Source: Chara braunii (Eukaryota; Streptophyta; Charophyceae; Charales; Characeae). Taken from it: 45,855 nucleotides of DNA. Location of the stretch: NCBI GenBank assembly GCA_003427395.1, contig BFEA01000232.1, positions 1,866,833 to 1,912,687 of the forward strand. The letters run 5' to 3'. Below, in pieces: positions 23,808-34,029 of the stretch (positions are counted from its first letter, which is position 1; every line of letters starts with the position of its first letter). A program made the position numbers and the translations under genes. The notes beneath the pieces were generated by a model. The model was not told the DNA's origin. It did no database searches and saw only the letters and a program-made list of their open reading frames with translations.

Positions 23808-24415
23808 TTTCTTTTTTCTTTTTTAATTAGATTTGTCGAATCTGTTAAGACACACAAGAACAACCACCAAACCCATCTCATGTTATGACAAGACCACCTG
23901 GATTCTAGCAACTCTTACCTTACTTATTCCTAAGTTCCGACAGTTGAATCTCCTGGGAAGAACCTCCCTTCCTGGTTGCAATGGTACAGATAAAATTTTA
24001 GTAGCCCAAATCATCTAGATCAACATAGTTTCCGTACCAAAAGTTCCTAACCATACGAAACAAGAAGGGAATATCATCGAGGAAGACATCGATGCATGCC
24101 TCTCTACAAAGCTTGCGCCAATATACCAATCGGTTTTCTATGTGATAAATGCCTAAATACATATTCATGATGGATAAGATCCACGTTTTCTATGCCCCAA
24201 AAAACTTCATCTATTATGAACTTAGGAAGAGTAGTCTTAACGTTCGCCATTGGATAGGCAAATTCAGTCGCCCACCTTGCCTCAATCGATTGTATGACCA
24301 CTCTTTCTCCTCCCCAGTACATCTTTCGGGAAAATGCTTCAAGGCTTAACCCCGCAGTCTGAACATACTTGGAAATTGAACGACTCTCTCCTATGGTCAG
24401 GTCAATCACTTCTAC
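23808..24415. other. Leader-like stretch between gag and the long repeat
   Basis: About 600 bases without a recognisable gene. A 101-codon open frame on the minus strand (24,104-24,409) matches nothing I know. If the long repeats are LTRs, the primer-binding site should be in this stretch just left of 24,416. I did not find a tRNA-like primer complement. Confidence 0.4.
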
Positions 24416-24630
24416 TCTTTATCTTTTAATCCTTCCTTCCCCCGTTATATCTCCTCCTTGACCAACATATTCTCTTCTTTTCTTTCTCACTCCCTCCTTC
24501 TTCTTCCATATAAAAAATTTTCTTACTACCTGTTAATGCGACATCCTATCTAGTGACTGTGTCGCTTAAAACGTAGTACTTGCCACCACGTATCCTGACT
24601 ATAATCACGGCCAGGAAATAGCCTTATCAG

Positions 24631-25365
24631 CATGTTTACCAGCCCGTACGTACGAAGGTCCCTGGGCAGACCTTCGTACGTACGGGCGTTCGGGGTCCCG
24701 TACATGGTCCGAACCTGACGGCGTTCGGCCCCCGCCAAAAATTATTTCGGGGCCTGAAAATACTTTTTTGTTTTTTATTTTATTTTTGTAAGTTCATTAT
24801 GACGTGCGGTACACGCCTATAAATTTTCAAGTCATTTGGCTTAGCCAAATAGGAATTAAAAATCGTCAAAGATGGCGGTGTCAAAACGTGCTTGCCCACA
24901 TTTTTTTTCACTTTTAACTTTTTGTTTTCACTTTAGTTCGGAGTCTAAACAATTTTTTTTTTTTTTTGAAACTTTTTTAGTGTATTTTGCATTATGTGAA
25001 GTACACATATCTAAATTTTTAGGGCAGTTAGCTATTCCAAAAAAAAACGAAAAACCGCCAAAGATGGCGGTGTCGAAAACGTGCTCGTGAACTCACTAAA
25101 TTTAATTCTTTTTTTATTTTTATTATTAGTATTTTTTTTTCATAATTTATTTTTATTTCAATTTTGGCAAGGAATTTGGATGTAATGCTCGGGCAAATCT
25201 TGTTTAGTTTATTTTTCTCCATAATATATCTTGTTTTCAGATTTTTTTTTNTTTTTTTTTTTGGGGGGGGGGGGAAGTCCGCGTTCGGCCCGAACGGCTG
25301 AACGCATCCCCAAGGGGGTCCCATACGTTCGGGCGTTCGGCCCATCCAGAACGCCTGTTACCCTG
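24631..25365 (-). mobile_element. hAT-type MITE M1 (735 bp)
   Basis: Flanked by a perfect 8-bp duplication CTTATCAG (24,623-24,630 and 25,366-25,373). The paralogous site in copy 1 has CTTATCAG once (10,008-10,015) followed directly by TAATAAT, so both ends are fixed by an internal empty site. The ends read CATGTTTACCAG and, reversed, CAGGGTAACAGG. Near the left end is a perfect 18-bp inverted repeat (24,643-24,660 and 24,669-24,686) made of CGTACG motifs; near the right end are TTCGGCC/GGCCGAAC-type motifs. The interior has a ~190-bp internal duplication marked by CAAAGATGGCGGTGTC at about 24,868 and 25,059. The reverse-strand core (near 25,190-25,207, CTAAACAAGATTTGCCCGAG) relates it to M2-M4. 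Confidence 0.88.
24643..24686. repeat. Perfect 18-bp inverted repeat in M1
   Basis: Arms CCCGTACGTACGAAGGTC and its exact complement are separated by an 8-nt loop. It lies 12 bp inside the left end of M1, where hAT elements usually carry transposase-binding subterminal motifs. Confidence 0.95.
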
Positions 25366-25375
25366 CTTATCAGTA

Positions 25376-25378
25376 ATA

Positions 25379-25419
<41 letters not shown>

Positions 25420-25435
25420 CAACAACAACAACAAC

Positions 25436-25470
<35 letters not shown>

Positions 25471-25474
25471 CAAC

Positions 25475-25518
<44 letters not shown>

Positions 25519-25545
25519 TAATAGTAATAGTAATAATAGTAACAA
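25376..25545 (+). repeat. (AAT)n/(AAC)n microsatellite
   Basis: About 170 bp of AAT with blocks of AAC. It begins inside the target duplication edge of M1. The copy 1 counterpart is at about 10,017-10,165. Long poly-Leu or poly-Tyr open frames across it are translation artefacts. Confidence 0.95.
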
Positions 25546-25988
25546 AGAATTAGTTGCGGTATACTAGCTATTCGCCCGGCCAGATGCAGCAACAGAGGGT
25601 GCGTTGCGTTCGGGAATGGAATTCAGATTGTCGCAGCGACGATCACCGAGCGAGTTGGTAAGTCTTTCTTTCTCACACACTCACACGCCCACACACACAT
25701 ACACACACACAAACACACATACACACACACACACACAGTTGCTTACGCATGCACACACACACACACACACTCGCAGCAGTAGTAGTGCATGCTTCCAAAT
25801 CATAGTGGTAGGTTCGCTCGACTTTGCTTCATCCTAGCAATTAAAGCATCGCACGATCAGCCGCCCGATCGAGGCTTACACACACAAACACACACATATG
25901 TAACCAGGCAAACAAGTGTAGTAGTGTATATTTCCATGTTCTAGCGTGAGACACATTAGATTTTGCACATCCTATTCAATGGAAGCAC

Positions 25989-26246
25989 GTAGGCGGTGAA
26001 TTAGGCGCGAAGCGGTGAAAGTCGCCAGCTCAACTGGTGGAATGCCTTGAAAAAGGGTTATTGCTTATTCTACTTGTAGCCAATTAGGTTATATGGTATT
26101 CGCTTGCGGTATCTCCAATTATTCTGTGAGTGTATTTCATCTGATGAACCATGCTTTTTTTAAAGCATTACTTTTTTTGAGTGCAGGTTTTGTGATTCAT
26201 GCAATGTCTGATGAACAAGATATGCGCAAAATGGGAGGATTAGCAC
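25989..26246 (+). pseudogene. nad5: Nuclear mitochondrial insertion: nad5 fragment (NUMT)
   Basis: A 258-bp insert absent from the paralogous site in copy 1 (10,636-10,650). The direct repeat AGCAC flanks it (25,984-25,988 and 26,242-26,246). From 26,051 to 26,245 it reads 65 codons without a stop and encodes a conserved part of NADH dehydrogenase subunit 5, a complex I proton-pumping membrane subunit made in mitochondria. It contains [35 protein letters not shown] and [18 protein letters not shown], which are hallmark sequences of the family. There is no start codon and the fragment is roughly a tenth of the gene, so it cannot function. The 60 bp on the left (25,989-26,050) are not clearly nad5; they may be intron or an upstream coding part with indels. 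The intact frame suggests a fairly recent transfer. Confidence 0.93.
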
Positions 26247-27018
26247 CATGAAGGCAGCCTCGAGGTTGGAGACTTACCTTCAAAGCTCGTAACCAAAATG
26301 TAGCGGAGCAGCATCGCAGCATGATCCGTCATAATACGCATCATACCGAGGACAGTTCATGGGCAAATGATTGGCACGGTAAGTACTGGGCGAGTGGTGA
26401 TCCCCTTGGAGAGAGGCAACTCGAGGCCCGAACCGTGCTGCAAAGATCATCTGCAGCCCATCAGAAAACGACTTGCCCATTTCCCAGACAAACTGAAAGC
26501 ACACCGAAAGCATGCGCAGAGATCCCCCTCGTGACTCAAGTACGAGGTCCCCAAACCTATGTCTGGAACGTCGCCTTCATCGACTGTGAGGAAGGTAAGT
26601 CTCCCCCTCTTTTTCTCTCTCCTCCTTTCTTTTTTTGCTTGTTCGTCTACATTCGCCTCCTTCCTACAACATTCTTCTCCTTCTCGCTGTTTTCTTTCTC
26701 CTTTCTCGAGGTACTCTTTCTCCATTCCCTCGGTATCCTTATCTTTCCCCGCAATACTCTTCTTCCTTCGTTTGCCTCGAATTACATGGTCATAATCGTA
26801 GCTACTCGTTAATAGTAGAAATAATATTAATAATAATAATAATAATAATAATAGTAATATGGGTGATGTGAATGTATTCATACTATTTATCCGGTTAGAT
26901 CTAGTCAGAAATGAGGGTATGTCATCTCCAGGGATTCGCTGCCCGATTTTCAATGTAGATCATCGAGCAATAAGTCTCTCTCATTTTTCTTCCTCCCTCT
27001 CTCTCTCTTTCCTTCTTT

Positions 27019-27190
27019 TACACACACACACTCCTACATATACACACACACACACACGCACACACTCCTACATATACACATGAACACACATGCACACACT
27101 CCTGCATATACACACGCACACTCACGCACACACTCCTACATATACACACGCACACTCACGCACACACTCCTACATATACACCCGCACACA
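27019..27190 (+). repeat. CA-rich minisatellite, copy 2
   Basis: Five or so units of the CACTCCTACATATACAC type with variable CA/CG connectors, the counterpart of 11,420-11,566. Confidence 0.85.
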
Positions 27191-27398
27191 TGCATACTCA
27201 CGATTGGCAATCCCGCGGCGAGCCGGAGCGAAGGCGTGACAGAGGACGGACACAAGTGGCGGTGTATATTTCTACGTTGTGTCGGAAGATTCATTCAGGT
27301 TTGTTCCCTTTCTTGGTGGAAGTACCATGATGTCAGTCGCGAGACAAAAGACTTACTTGCGACCACAGTACTCTCCCCTTGCTTCCATCGGACTGAGC

Positions 27399-27772
27399 CA
27401 ATCGTGCCCAACACAGTTGCATCTACCTCGACGTTCGGGCATGGGCTTGTGCGTGTGTAGATGCCCCTTTCTGAACTTCGTATTCGGGCCCAAGATCGTA
27501 CACCATGTTTGTCAATGAATCTTTATCTCAATTTTGGCTTTGTTCACAATGATTAATCCAAAATCTAAAACAAAAAAAGAAAAATAGGAAAAATAAAATA
27601 AAAAACTACCCTAGTGTGTCGCCGAACGGCCAACTGTCGACTTTTGTTACGGGGAGGAGCCTAAAGTCTCCACGTTCAACTGCTTCTAACCCCGAGGTTG
27701 CGGATTCGAGCCTTGGCTGATCGTCGCATGGATTAAATAAAAAAAAACCGTTGTGGAGCTCTTTTATAAAAG
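27399..27772 (+). mobile_element. ~375-bp A-rich insertion with a B-box-like motif
   Basis: Absent from copy 1, where GAGC at 12,178-12,181 continues directly into TAACTC. In copy 2 GAGC is present on both sides (27,395-27,398 and 27,773-27,776). The insert has A-rich runs (about 27,560-27,605 and 27,735-27,750) and GGATTCGAGCC at 27,702-27,712, which is close to the polymerase III B-box. It could be a SINE-like retroposon. I found no convincing A-box, so the class is uncertain. Confidence 0.45.
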
Positions 27773-28510
27773 GAGCTAACTCAGGGGTCGGGCGGATTCA
27801 TTCCCTGCACCCTTCGCTTGTCAGTCTTATCAGACTCTTATGCCTAAACCTACCAAGCTAGCTCCTTCTTCGGATAGAAAGGGAGCTGCTCAGTTATGCA
27901 CTGGGGCTTAGTCAACCTAGTGGTCTGAGCCCGTGATCTCTGTCTGTGTGCGCGCACGCTTGAGCGTGTATGTGAATTTCAAGGGCACTTGGTCGATCGG
28001 AAGGTCCAAAGGCCGGTTCTTACCCGTGACCACAATATAAAGGTTGCGGTAGGGAAACTAAGGTGGTGGAAAAGAGCCCCTCTACTTTGTGCGGGCAACA
28101 GAAACACTCGAGTGGTAGATAGGTCGGTATCACACCAAGTAGAGGTAACTGTGCTTGGCATTCGAACCTATGGCGGACTGAACTACCAAGTTTTTAGTAT
28201 ACCGCTGGCTCGATATTTTGTGATCTCGGATTAGTCAATTGGTAAATTCCGCCACGTGGACGGATCCTGAACCATTCTCTTTGTACGACGTCTACATCTT
28301 GGCAGACTCACCACCCTTCGTGGAAGGATGCTTCGACTATTAACCCGTGTACACATACGCCTTGGATTCGTTGATCGAGGATTTTGCTGTATTACGACAG
28401 CGTTCCTCCATACTACTGTTCACACTGGTTCCATCATAGCAGCCGTTTATGTTACTATGCCCATTGTAAAAACAGGGGCAAATACCCTTGTAAGGGTATT
28501 TGTTCCGACA

Positions 28511-29450
28511 ACGCGACTGAGAGGGGAGGATCAGACGACGACCAGGTTTCGTGCGTCCGCTAGACTAGTTGGCAACTTCAGTTGTCCTTCTGGACGAAGA
28601 GAGAGATTTGGCAGCATACTTGCAGAGACCGTTGTCGGATCTGCCACGAGAGGACCCAGATGCACAGGATGGAGGTGCGGACGCTGGGCAGCCTGTTGTC
28701 GGGTGGCTGCTCCTCGTGAGGGAGGCTTAGACAGAGAGCAGCTCGCCCATGACCTGGCGGTCGCCGGCTACTCCGTGGAGGAGATCAAGGAGGTGTTGGT
28801 GGGGTATCCCGGGCGAGATACGAGGCACACCTCACCAGGAGATGCACACATGCCAGCGATCGGATATTGGCTGCACACGCGCCTCCCCCTCACTCCCGTT
28901 GCCACCTCCAGATCCCTCCTTGGCATTGGACATTGAAGGCGCGGGACCACATGAGGCTCCCATGATGGATACACAGGTGGCCGGTGGAGAAAGCAGCGGT
29001 GTACGGCAACGTGACTCCTCGGGGACAGGTCTTCGCCGTCCAGTTTCACATGCTGGGGTCATCACTTGGACGATGATGCCACTGCCACCAGAGATCCGTC
29101 GGTTGTCATCAAGCAACTTCGACAATTCGTTGGTCGCAAGCGAAAGGCAGAGCGTGCCCTAGGACACGAGGGTGGGAGAGTTGCAGGTCGAGGCCGAGGG
29201 AGAAACTAACCCCCCGGACGAGGGAGAGGAGAGGGACGAGGCAGGGCTCGAGGAGGTGGCGCATCATCACGGAGGTTACGCTCTTCGGAAGGATTGCAGT
29301 GCGCGTCAATTTGGTGGTGGCATACAGTTCAGTACCCTCCGCTATCGTGATGCTCTTCATCGAGGTGTTTGGTCATCCAGCATCACCATGACGTTAGTAG
29401 TCACATCGTCATCATGTTGCTTACCCTTGTAATCAGGCTCATGTCACTTT
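28511..29450 (+). pseudogene. GC-rich broken coding sequence with Arg/Gly-rich tail
   Basis: Composition changes abruptly at 28,511, exactly where the long repeat ends. Readable pieces in different frames include REQLAHDLAVAGYSVEEIKE (about 28,735-28,795) and, near 29,075-29,205, a basic stretch (QLRQFVGRKRKAERALGHEG) running into GRGRGRN and a stop. It then continues as an RG-rich passage. The style resembles low-complexity C-terminal tails of transposases such as that at the 3' end of the hAT remnant, but no diagnostic domain is present. The function is not identified. Confidence 0.35.
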
Positions 29451-29982
29451 GACCGCGTCCCTCCTCTCGGTGTGATGTGTGCGTCCATTGTTGTAGTCGG
29501 GGTCCATAGGTGGTGTATCTTTCCAATTTTCAGCGGAAGATTTATTCTCAGTTGTCATACTTGCCGAGTGGTGGAGATCTCATTGTCGCTTATGCGCTTT
29601 TAGTCATGAGCCCTATTTATGCTCATTGTGCCCTTCGTCACTTTTCATCATGATTTTTTTCGTGCTTACCACCGTCGTAGTTAGGCCACCAGTGATAGTC
29701 CTTTCTTTATATGCATGATCATCTTGTAGCAGGATTGCATTGTAGTGCGCTCGCCCATATGTACCCTCAACATGTTATTTGTTAAAAGAGAACATTATGT
29801 TTCAAACTAGTACTCACATGATATTATTCTTAGGACGAATTAACCTGATTTTCAACTAGAAAGAAACTTAGGACCCGAGAACTGAGTCTAAAGGACACAA
29901 TTGATTGTGTCCAAATTGTAATTCAAGAGAAGAGTGAAGAGTGTAAACTTCGGATTCCAACACACTACGAACAAGTTTATGA
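29451..29982. other. Gene-free spacer before the 6-kb tandem duplication
   Basis: No coding region recognised. From about 29,830 it grades into the subrepeats that make up the beginning of the duplicated segment. Confidence 0.5.
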
Positions 29983-30979
29983 GACAACCATGAACTAATC
30001 AAAACTCAAGATACAACCAGTGAACACAAAATATATGACAACACAGTGGTAATTTAATTTCAAGTAAAGGGTGAAGACAATGACATATTGAGAATGTCAA
30101 ATAACTAGAACTTCATATTCCAACGTACTTCGATGTTTTTTGTGACTCAATTATGATTCAGTACCTATTAACTGAAAGTCATGTGAAAAATGAACGCAAT
30201 GACACGTTATGAATATCAAAGAGTTAAAACTTCGGATTCCGACACACTTCGATGTTTTCCTTTATGTTCAAACAAAGTGATGCAAACTTAGGACTTTACT
30301 AAAACTGAGCCTAGACGACATGATGATGGACACATAAATTGAAATTCAAGTACAGAGAGAACATAAAGACACATTGTCAAAAAGTTGGAACTTTGAATTT
30401 CACAATAATTTGGTGAATTTTTTGATACTACGATGAAGCACAACGACAACTTTGGTTACAAAAATAGGACTTAATACCTTAAATTATATACCTTAAATTG
30501 AAAGTTAAATAGTTTAATTAACCACACTAAGAGGTTGGGAATTCAAGAATCACGTACAAAACCACCACGGAAAAATAAGTATATTGAGAAATTGTGAAAC
30601 TTGAAAATTGACTTGAAGCATTACCGCATAAAAGCAGTGAAAGAATTTAAAGAAGAACATTTAGATAGCCTTTGAAAGAAGATAAGAACCGCGTAAAAGC
30701 AGCAAAGGACTTATGAGAAGAACATGCAGAAGGGTTGAAAACACTAGAAGATGACTTCAAGGTTGCAATGCATGCAACCAGCGAAGGAATTGAGAGAAGG
30801 GATAATTCATGCAAGTTAAAAAATTGAGAGTAGGGCATGTAAAGAGGGTACGGAACGTAGAAACTAAAGTATACGTGAAGTATTTATCTCAACACTCTTC
30901 TATAATATATGTCTCATAAATCCCTAGCCAAAAACATTATCCGCTCGAACACTGTGAGAAATTAAAAGATCTATAATAT

Positions 30980-31153
30980 TCACTCGTCTTTTTCGTCTCC
31001 TTCATCGACACTCCCTTGAATAGATGGATTCATATCTTGAAGCGCTCGTGCGACATTCGCTCCAACATTAGGAGGAATGACAAGTCCAGTTATAAACGTC
31101 TTTGTTCCTTTTGTTGCTCTCTCCCAACCAAAAACGACCGAGGCAGCAGACTG
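30980..31153 (-). pseudogene. Possible C-terminal exon of an unknown minus-strand gene
   Basis: On the minus strand this reads open for 57 codons (GWERATKGTKTFITGLVIPP, then NVGANVARALQDMNPSIQ) and ends in an acidic tail and TGA at 30,980-30,982. A CAG directly upstream could be a splice acceptor. In copy B the same block (near 37,520-37,690) has a stop (NA then TGA) in the middle. I do not recognise the protein. Other minus-strand stretches conserved between the copies (31,155-31,260; 33,106-33,330; 33,715-34,110) could belong to the same gene. Coding status is unproven. Confidence 0.35.
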
Positions 31154-31831
31154 TCATTGTGTGTCATCATTCTGCTTCCACCTTTTCTCTCTTGCATTGT
31201 GATAAAGTCCTTCAAGCGACTTGCATCTTCCAGTCACTACCCAATCTTCCACTAACACTTTGTTGTAATGTGTTGAACCTTGTTATCATCTACAGGACAG
31301 AGTGTTCTTCCTACCCCAATAGACACGCCTCTCGAGAGGTCGTCATCGGATGAACGAAAGATTGAAAAGGTATCTTCGTCAACATACATCACGGGGTCGA
31401 AATTTGTCTTCGATCTATCTCTTCTACATCCAACAAACAAGGTTTGTTTGTCGTCGACATGGGGATTGCTACTACAAGGACGTTCATCAGTTTGGAGCAC
31501 TTACAACGTTCATTAAAAATTTTGCAGACGTGTGGAAAACTCGTTTGCAATGTTGTCATCACTATGTTTGATATCCTTTACCTAGTAAGACAATGCTCTT
31601 TCTCTTCGTCTCACTTCCTCTTCTCGGTACGTGCACCACGTTGACCAATTACCCCAAAAAACTCTCGAAAGCGAGTAACACAATTTTAATAATTCAAATA
31701 ATGAATTCCAAGAATAGGTCTTATAGGAGGCGTGCTAAATGGTCAGAAAGGACCGAGAAAAGGTTAACAGATACTTATATATTCAACTCATTTTCAGTTG
31801 CTTCCAAGGAGTGTTGGGTACTTGGATGAGG

Positions 31832-32385
31832 GGATCTGAAACCACTTTCAAAAACTTCATTCACTTCAGGCCATTTCAGATGTTTTAGGTCCCCGCCTAA
31901 AACCTCTTAAATCACATGAAGTGGTTGGAACTTCAGAAAGTGGTTTCAGATCCCCGCATCCAAGGGGACTTGAAACCGCTTTCAAAAGTTTCAACCACTT
32001 GAAGTCATTTAAGAGGTTTCACGTCTTGCCAACCTGAAACTCCTAAAATAACATGAAGGGGCTAAGATTTAAAAAACAGTTTCAGGTTCCTCTTATCCGA
32101 GGGGGACTTCAGAACGAGGTTTCGGATCCTCTTATCCGAGGGGGACTGAAACCATTTTTAAAATTTTCAACCACTTCATGTTATTTCAGAGGTTTGAGGT
32201 CTCCTCACCTGAAAATTCTCAAATGATTTGAAGTGGCTGAAAATTTGAAAGAGGTTTCAGATGCCCCGATCCAACCATTCGGATAAGAGGATCCGAAACC
32301 TCGTTCAGAAGATTCAGCCACTTCAGGTCATTTTATAGACTTCAAGTCTGCCCACCAAAAACTTCTGAAGTAGCTTGAATTGGCA
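31832..32385. repeat. Array of four ~120-bp inverted-repeat hairpins
   Basis: Each unit is an imperfect inverted repeat of two ~55-60-nt arms (CTGAAACCACTTTCAAAA... and its inverse). Units: 31,832-31,952, 31,974-32,098, 32,140-32,269 and 32,287-32,385. Degenerate versions are in copy B at about 38,360-38,780. The repeated CCACTTCAGG motif reappears at the window end (45,750-45,835). Confidence 0.75.
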
Positions 32386-32784
32386 CATAACAACGTCGAA
32401 CAAAAACAAAAACAGGCAAAAAGAAAAAAAAACACATAAAATATAACCTTCAAATCACGTGAAACTCATGAAATGAATTGAAGTGTCTTCAGGTCATGTC
32501 AACAATTTCATACCTCTTCTAACAAACTTCAAACCTGTTTATTCTAAAATCCAGTAGGTCATGAACCACTTGTGAAACGACCTTCGTAGCTACCATCGGT
32601 GTTTTGTTTGAACTAGTGTATCGGATCTTTCTCAGGCAACTCCTTGTAAAGCATCACCAAATTATCTCAAAAAAAAAAAAAAAAAGTACGTGTTACTTCA
32701 AAATACCTTTGATATTGATCGCATCTACCGGGTTTACAATACTTATTGAATGTGTTGATCTATGGAGGGAAATACACTTAGGAG

Positions 32785-33109
32785 CTAGGTTGTTGGATCG
32801 GACGTCCGGGACCCCCCTGACCGTCCGGGATGCCCGACCGGACGTCTCGTCGGAAGTCCATTGTCCGACCTAGCGCAAAAAAAAAAAAAAAAAAATGTTT
32901 CTCAGAAAAATCTGAAAACAACATATGTTATGTAACATAGCAATACAAGCAACGTTTGCCTCGGAATCATGTTCAAATTCGCAGTCAATCATGAGTTAAA
33001 AATCGAAAACCGAAAAAAAATATTTTTTTTTTATGAAAAAAAAAGGTACCGTACGTATGGGGGAGACGTCCGGGGGAGACGACCGTCCCCCAGACCATTG
33101 GTAACCTAG
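32785..33109 (+). mobile_element. hAT-type MITE M2 (325 bp)
   Basis: Perfect 8-bp target duplication CTTAGGAG (32,777-32,784 and 33,110-33,117). Terminal inverted repeats are CTAGGTT and its complement. Copy B lacks the element at the matching place (about 39,177-39,190). The arms are built from GGACGTCC and CCGTCCGGG palindromes, and the core contains CAAGCAACGTTTGCCTC near 32,946-32,963. No coding capacity. Confidence 0.9.
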
Positions 33110-33714
33110 CTTAGGAGGTTTTTTGCGGGATTGCTCAAAGAGATCAAACAACTCATCCATGATATAAGCGTCTCATCTTTCAATTTCTTAGAGAATACGT
33201 TGAAAGTGGCGTGTACATCTATATCGTTACGCACAACCATCATGAAACTTATTTCCACTTCCTTAAACACTTTGAGCTTAACCAACAGTGCAGCTAATGT
33301 ACATACGTATTTGTTCTTGTTTTCTCGCAAACAATTGTCAGCCTAAATGCGCAAAAACGGCGAAAATTGTTTCCCACTCGCTTGAATTTCAACGATGGTT
33401 CTCATGACATAAGTAGTGATAGTGCTTGAACTTTGTTTGAAATATGGAATCCACGTATATAAGATCTCTATGTGTGCAATGAGTCAATGACACTCGTGAG
33501 ATTGATCTTCATCATCTTCTCGTGTCAAAGCGCTTTCGAGTAATTGGTTTGACCAATATAGGGGGCATTTGTCTTCTTATGATTTATGTCGTCAATGATG
33601 AGATATAAACACTCATCTGGTCGGACCATCACATCAACCTTTGCTCGACTGTAGTACAAATTTGTTTGCAGTTTGTCGCTCTTTGTGAACTTTCATCTCG
33701 TTTTTTGCTTGTTG

Positions 33715-34029
33715 TCAATCAGGAGGAATAATTACATATTGTATACGTTCTTTTATAGCATGACAGTTCACACACTTCGTGAATGTGTTCGAGTGTGCTA
33801 ATGTAATGTGATAAAAACCGTTTCCGGAGACGACTTCGAGGCCCACAGTTACAAAGTCTAATTTAATAGAGTTATAAATTGGTCTCCTCGTGAAAGCAGC
33901 GAGAAGACGAAATTTCGGTTCATAAACCACACCGTGATGAACCACCGGGCTCGACATGTTATCTGCATAAAACTCAATGAATTGTTTCATCTTTTCGAGC
34001 ATGCCCTCGTTCTTTCTTTTTATTGACAT
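33715..34029 (-). pseudogene. Unknown ORF conserved between duplicated copies
   Basis: Open on the minus strand for 104 codons. The matching ORF in copy B (39,812-40,168) keeps IYNSIKL, FVTVGLEVVS/FVTVGLKVVS and HITLAHS-TFTKC. Many differences are conservative, but the nucleotide sequence is also similar, so selection cannot be judged by eye. No family recognised. Confidence 0.3.

Larger units (their letters stand above)
24416..28510 (-). repeat. Long direct repeat, copy 2 (possible 5' LTR), with three insertions
   Basis: Homologous to 9,805-12,900. Aligned pieces: 24,416-24,630, 25,366-25,988, 26,247-27,398 (lacking ~420 bp present in copy 1 at 11,722-12,143) and 27,773-28,510. Interruptions: MITE M1 at 24,631-25,365, a mitochondrial fragment at 25,989-26,246 and an A-rich insert at 27,399-27,772. 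Its right edge at 28,510 coincides with the copy 1 edge at 12,900. An AAT/AAC tract lies at 25,376-25,545 and a CA tract at 25,675-25,770. One ambiguous base (n) is at 25,251. Confidence 0.65.

Noticed and set aside
14432-24018. Numerous plus-strand ORFs rich in Ser, Phe and Leu
   Set aside because: They are shadows of the minus-strand retroelement; the minus strand carries the recognisable domains.
25237-25592. Long open frames encoding poly-Leu or poly-Tyr
   Set aside because: They are translations of the AAT/AAC microsatellite and include the ambiguous base at 25,251.
25989-26050. A tRNA gene (AGCTCAACTGGT resembles a D-arm) or group II intron domain V at the left of the nad5 insert
   Set aside because: No acceptor stem, anticodon arm or T-arm could be drawn, and the GCGGTGAAAGTCGC hairpin lacks the conserved domain V base stem.
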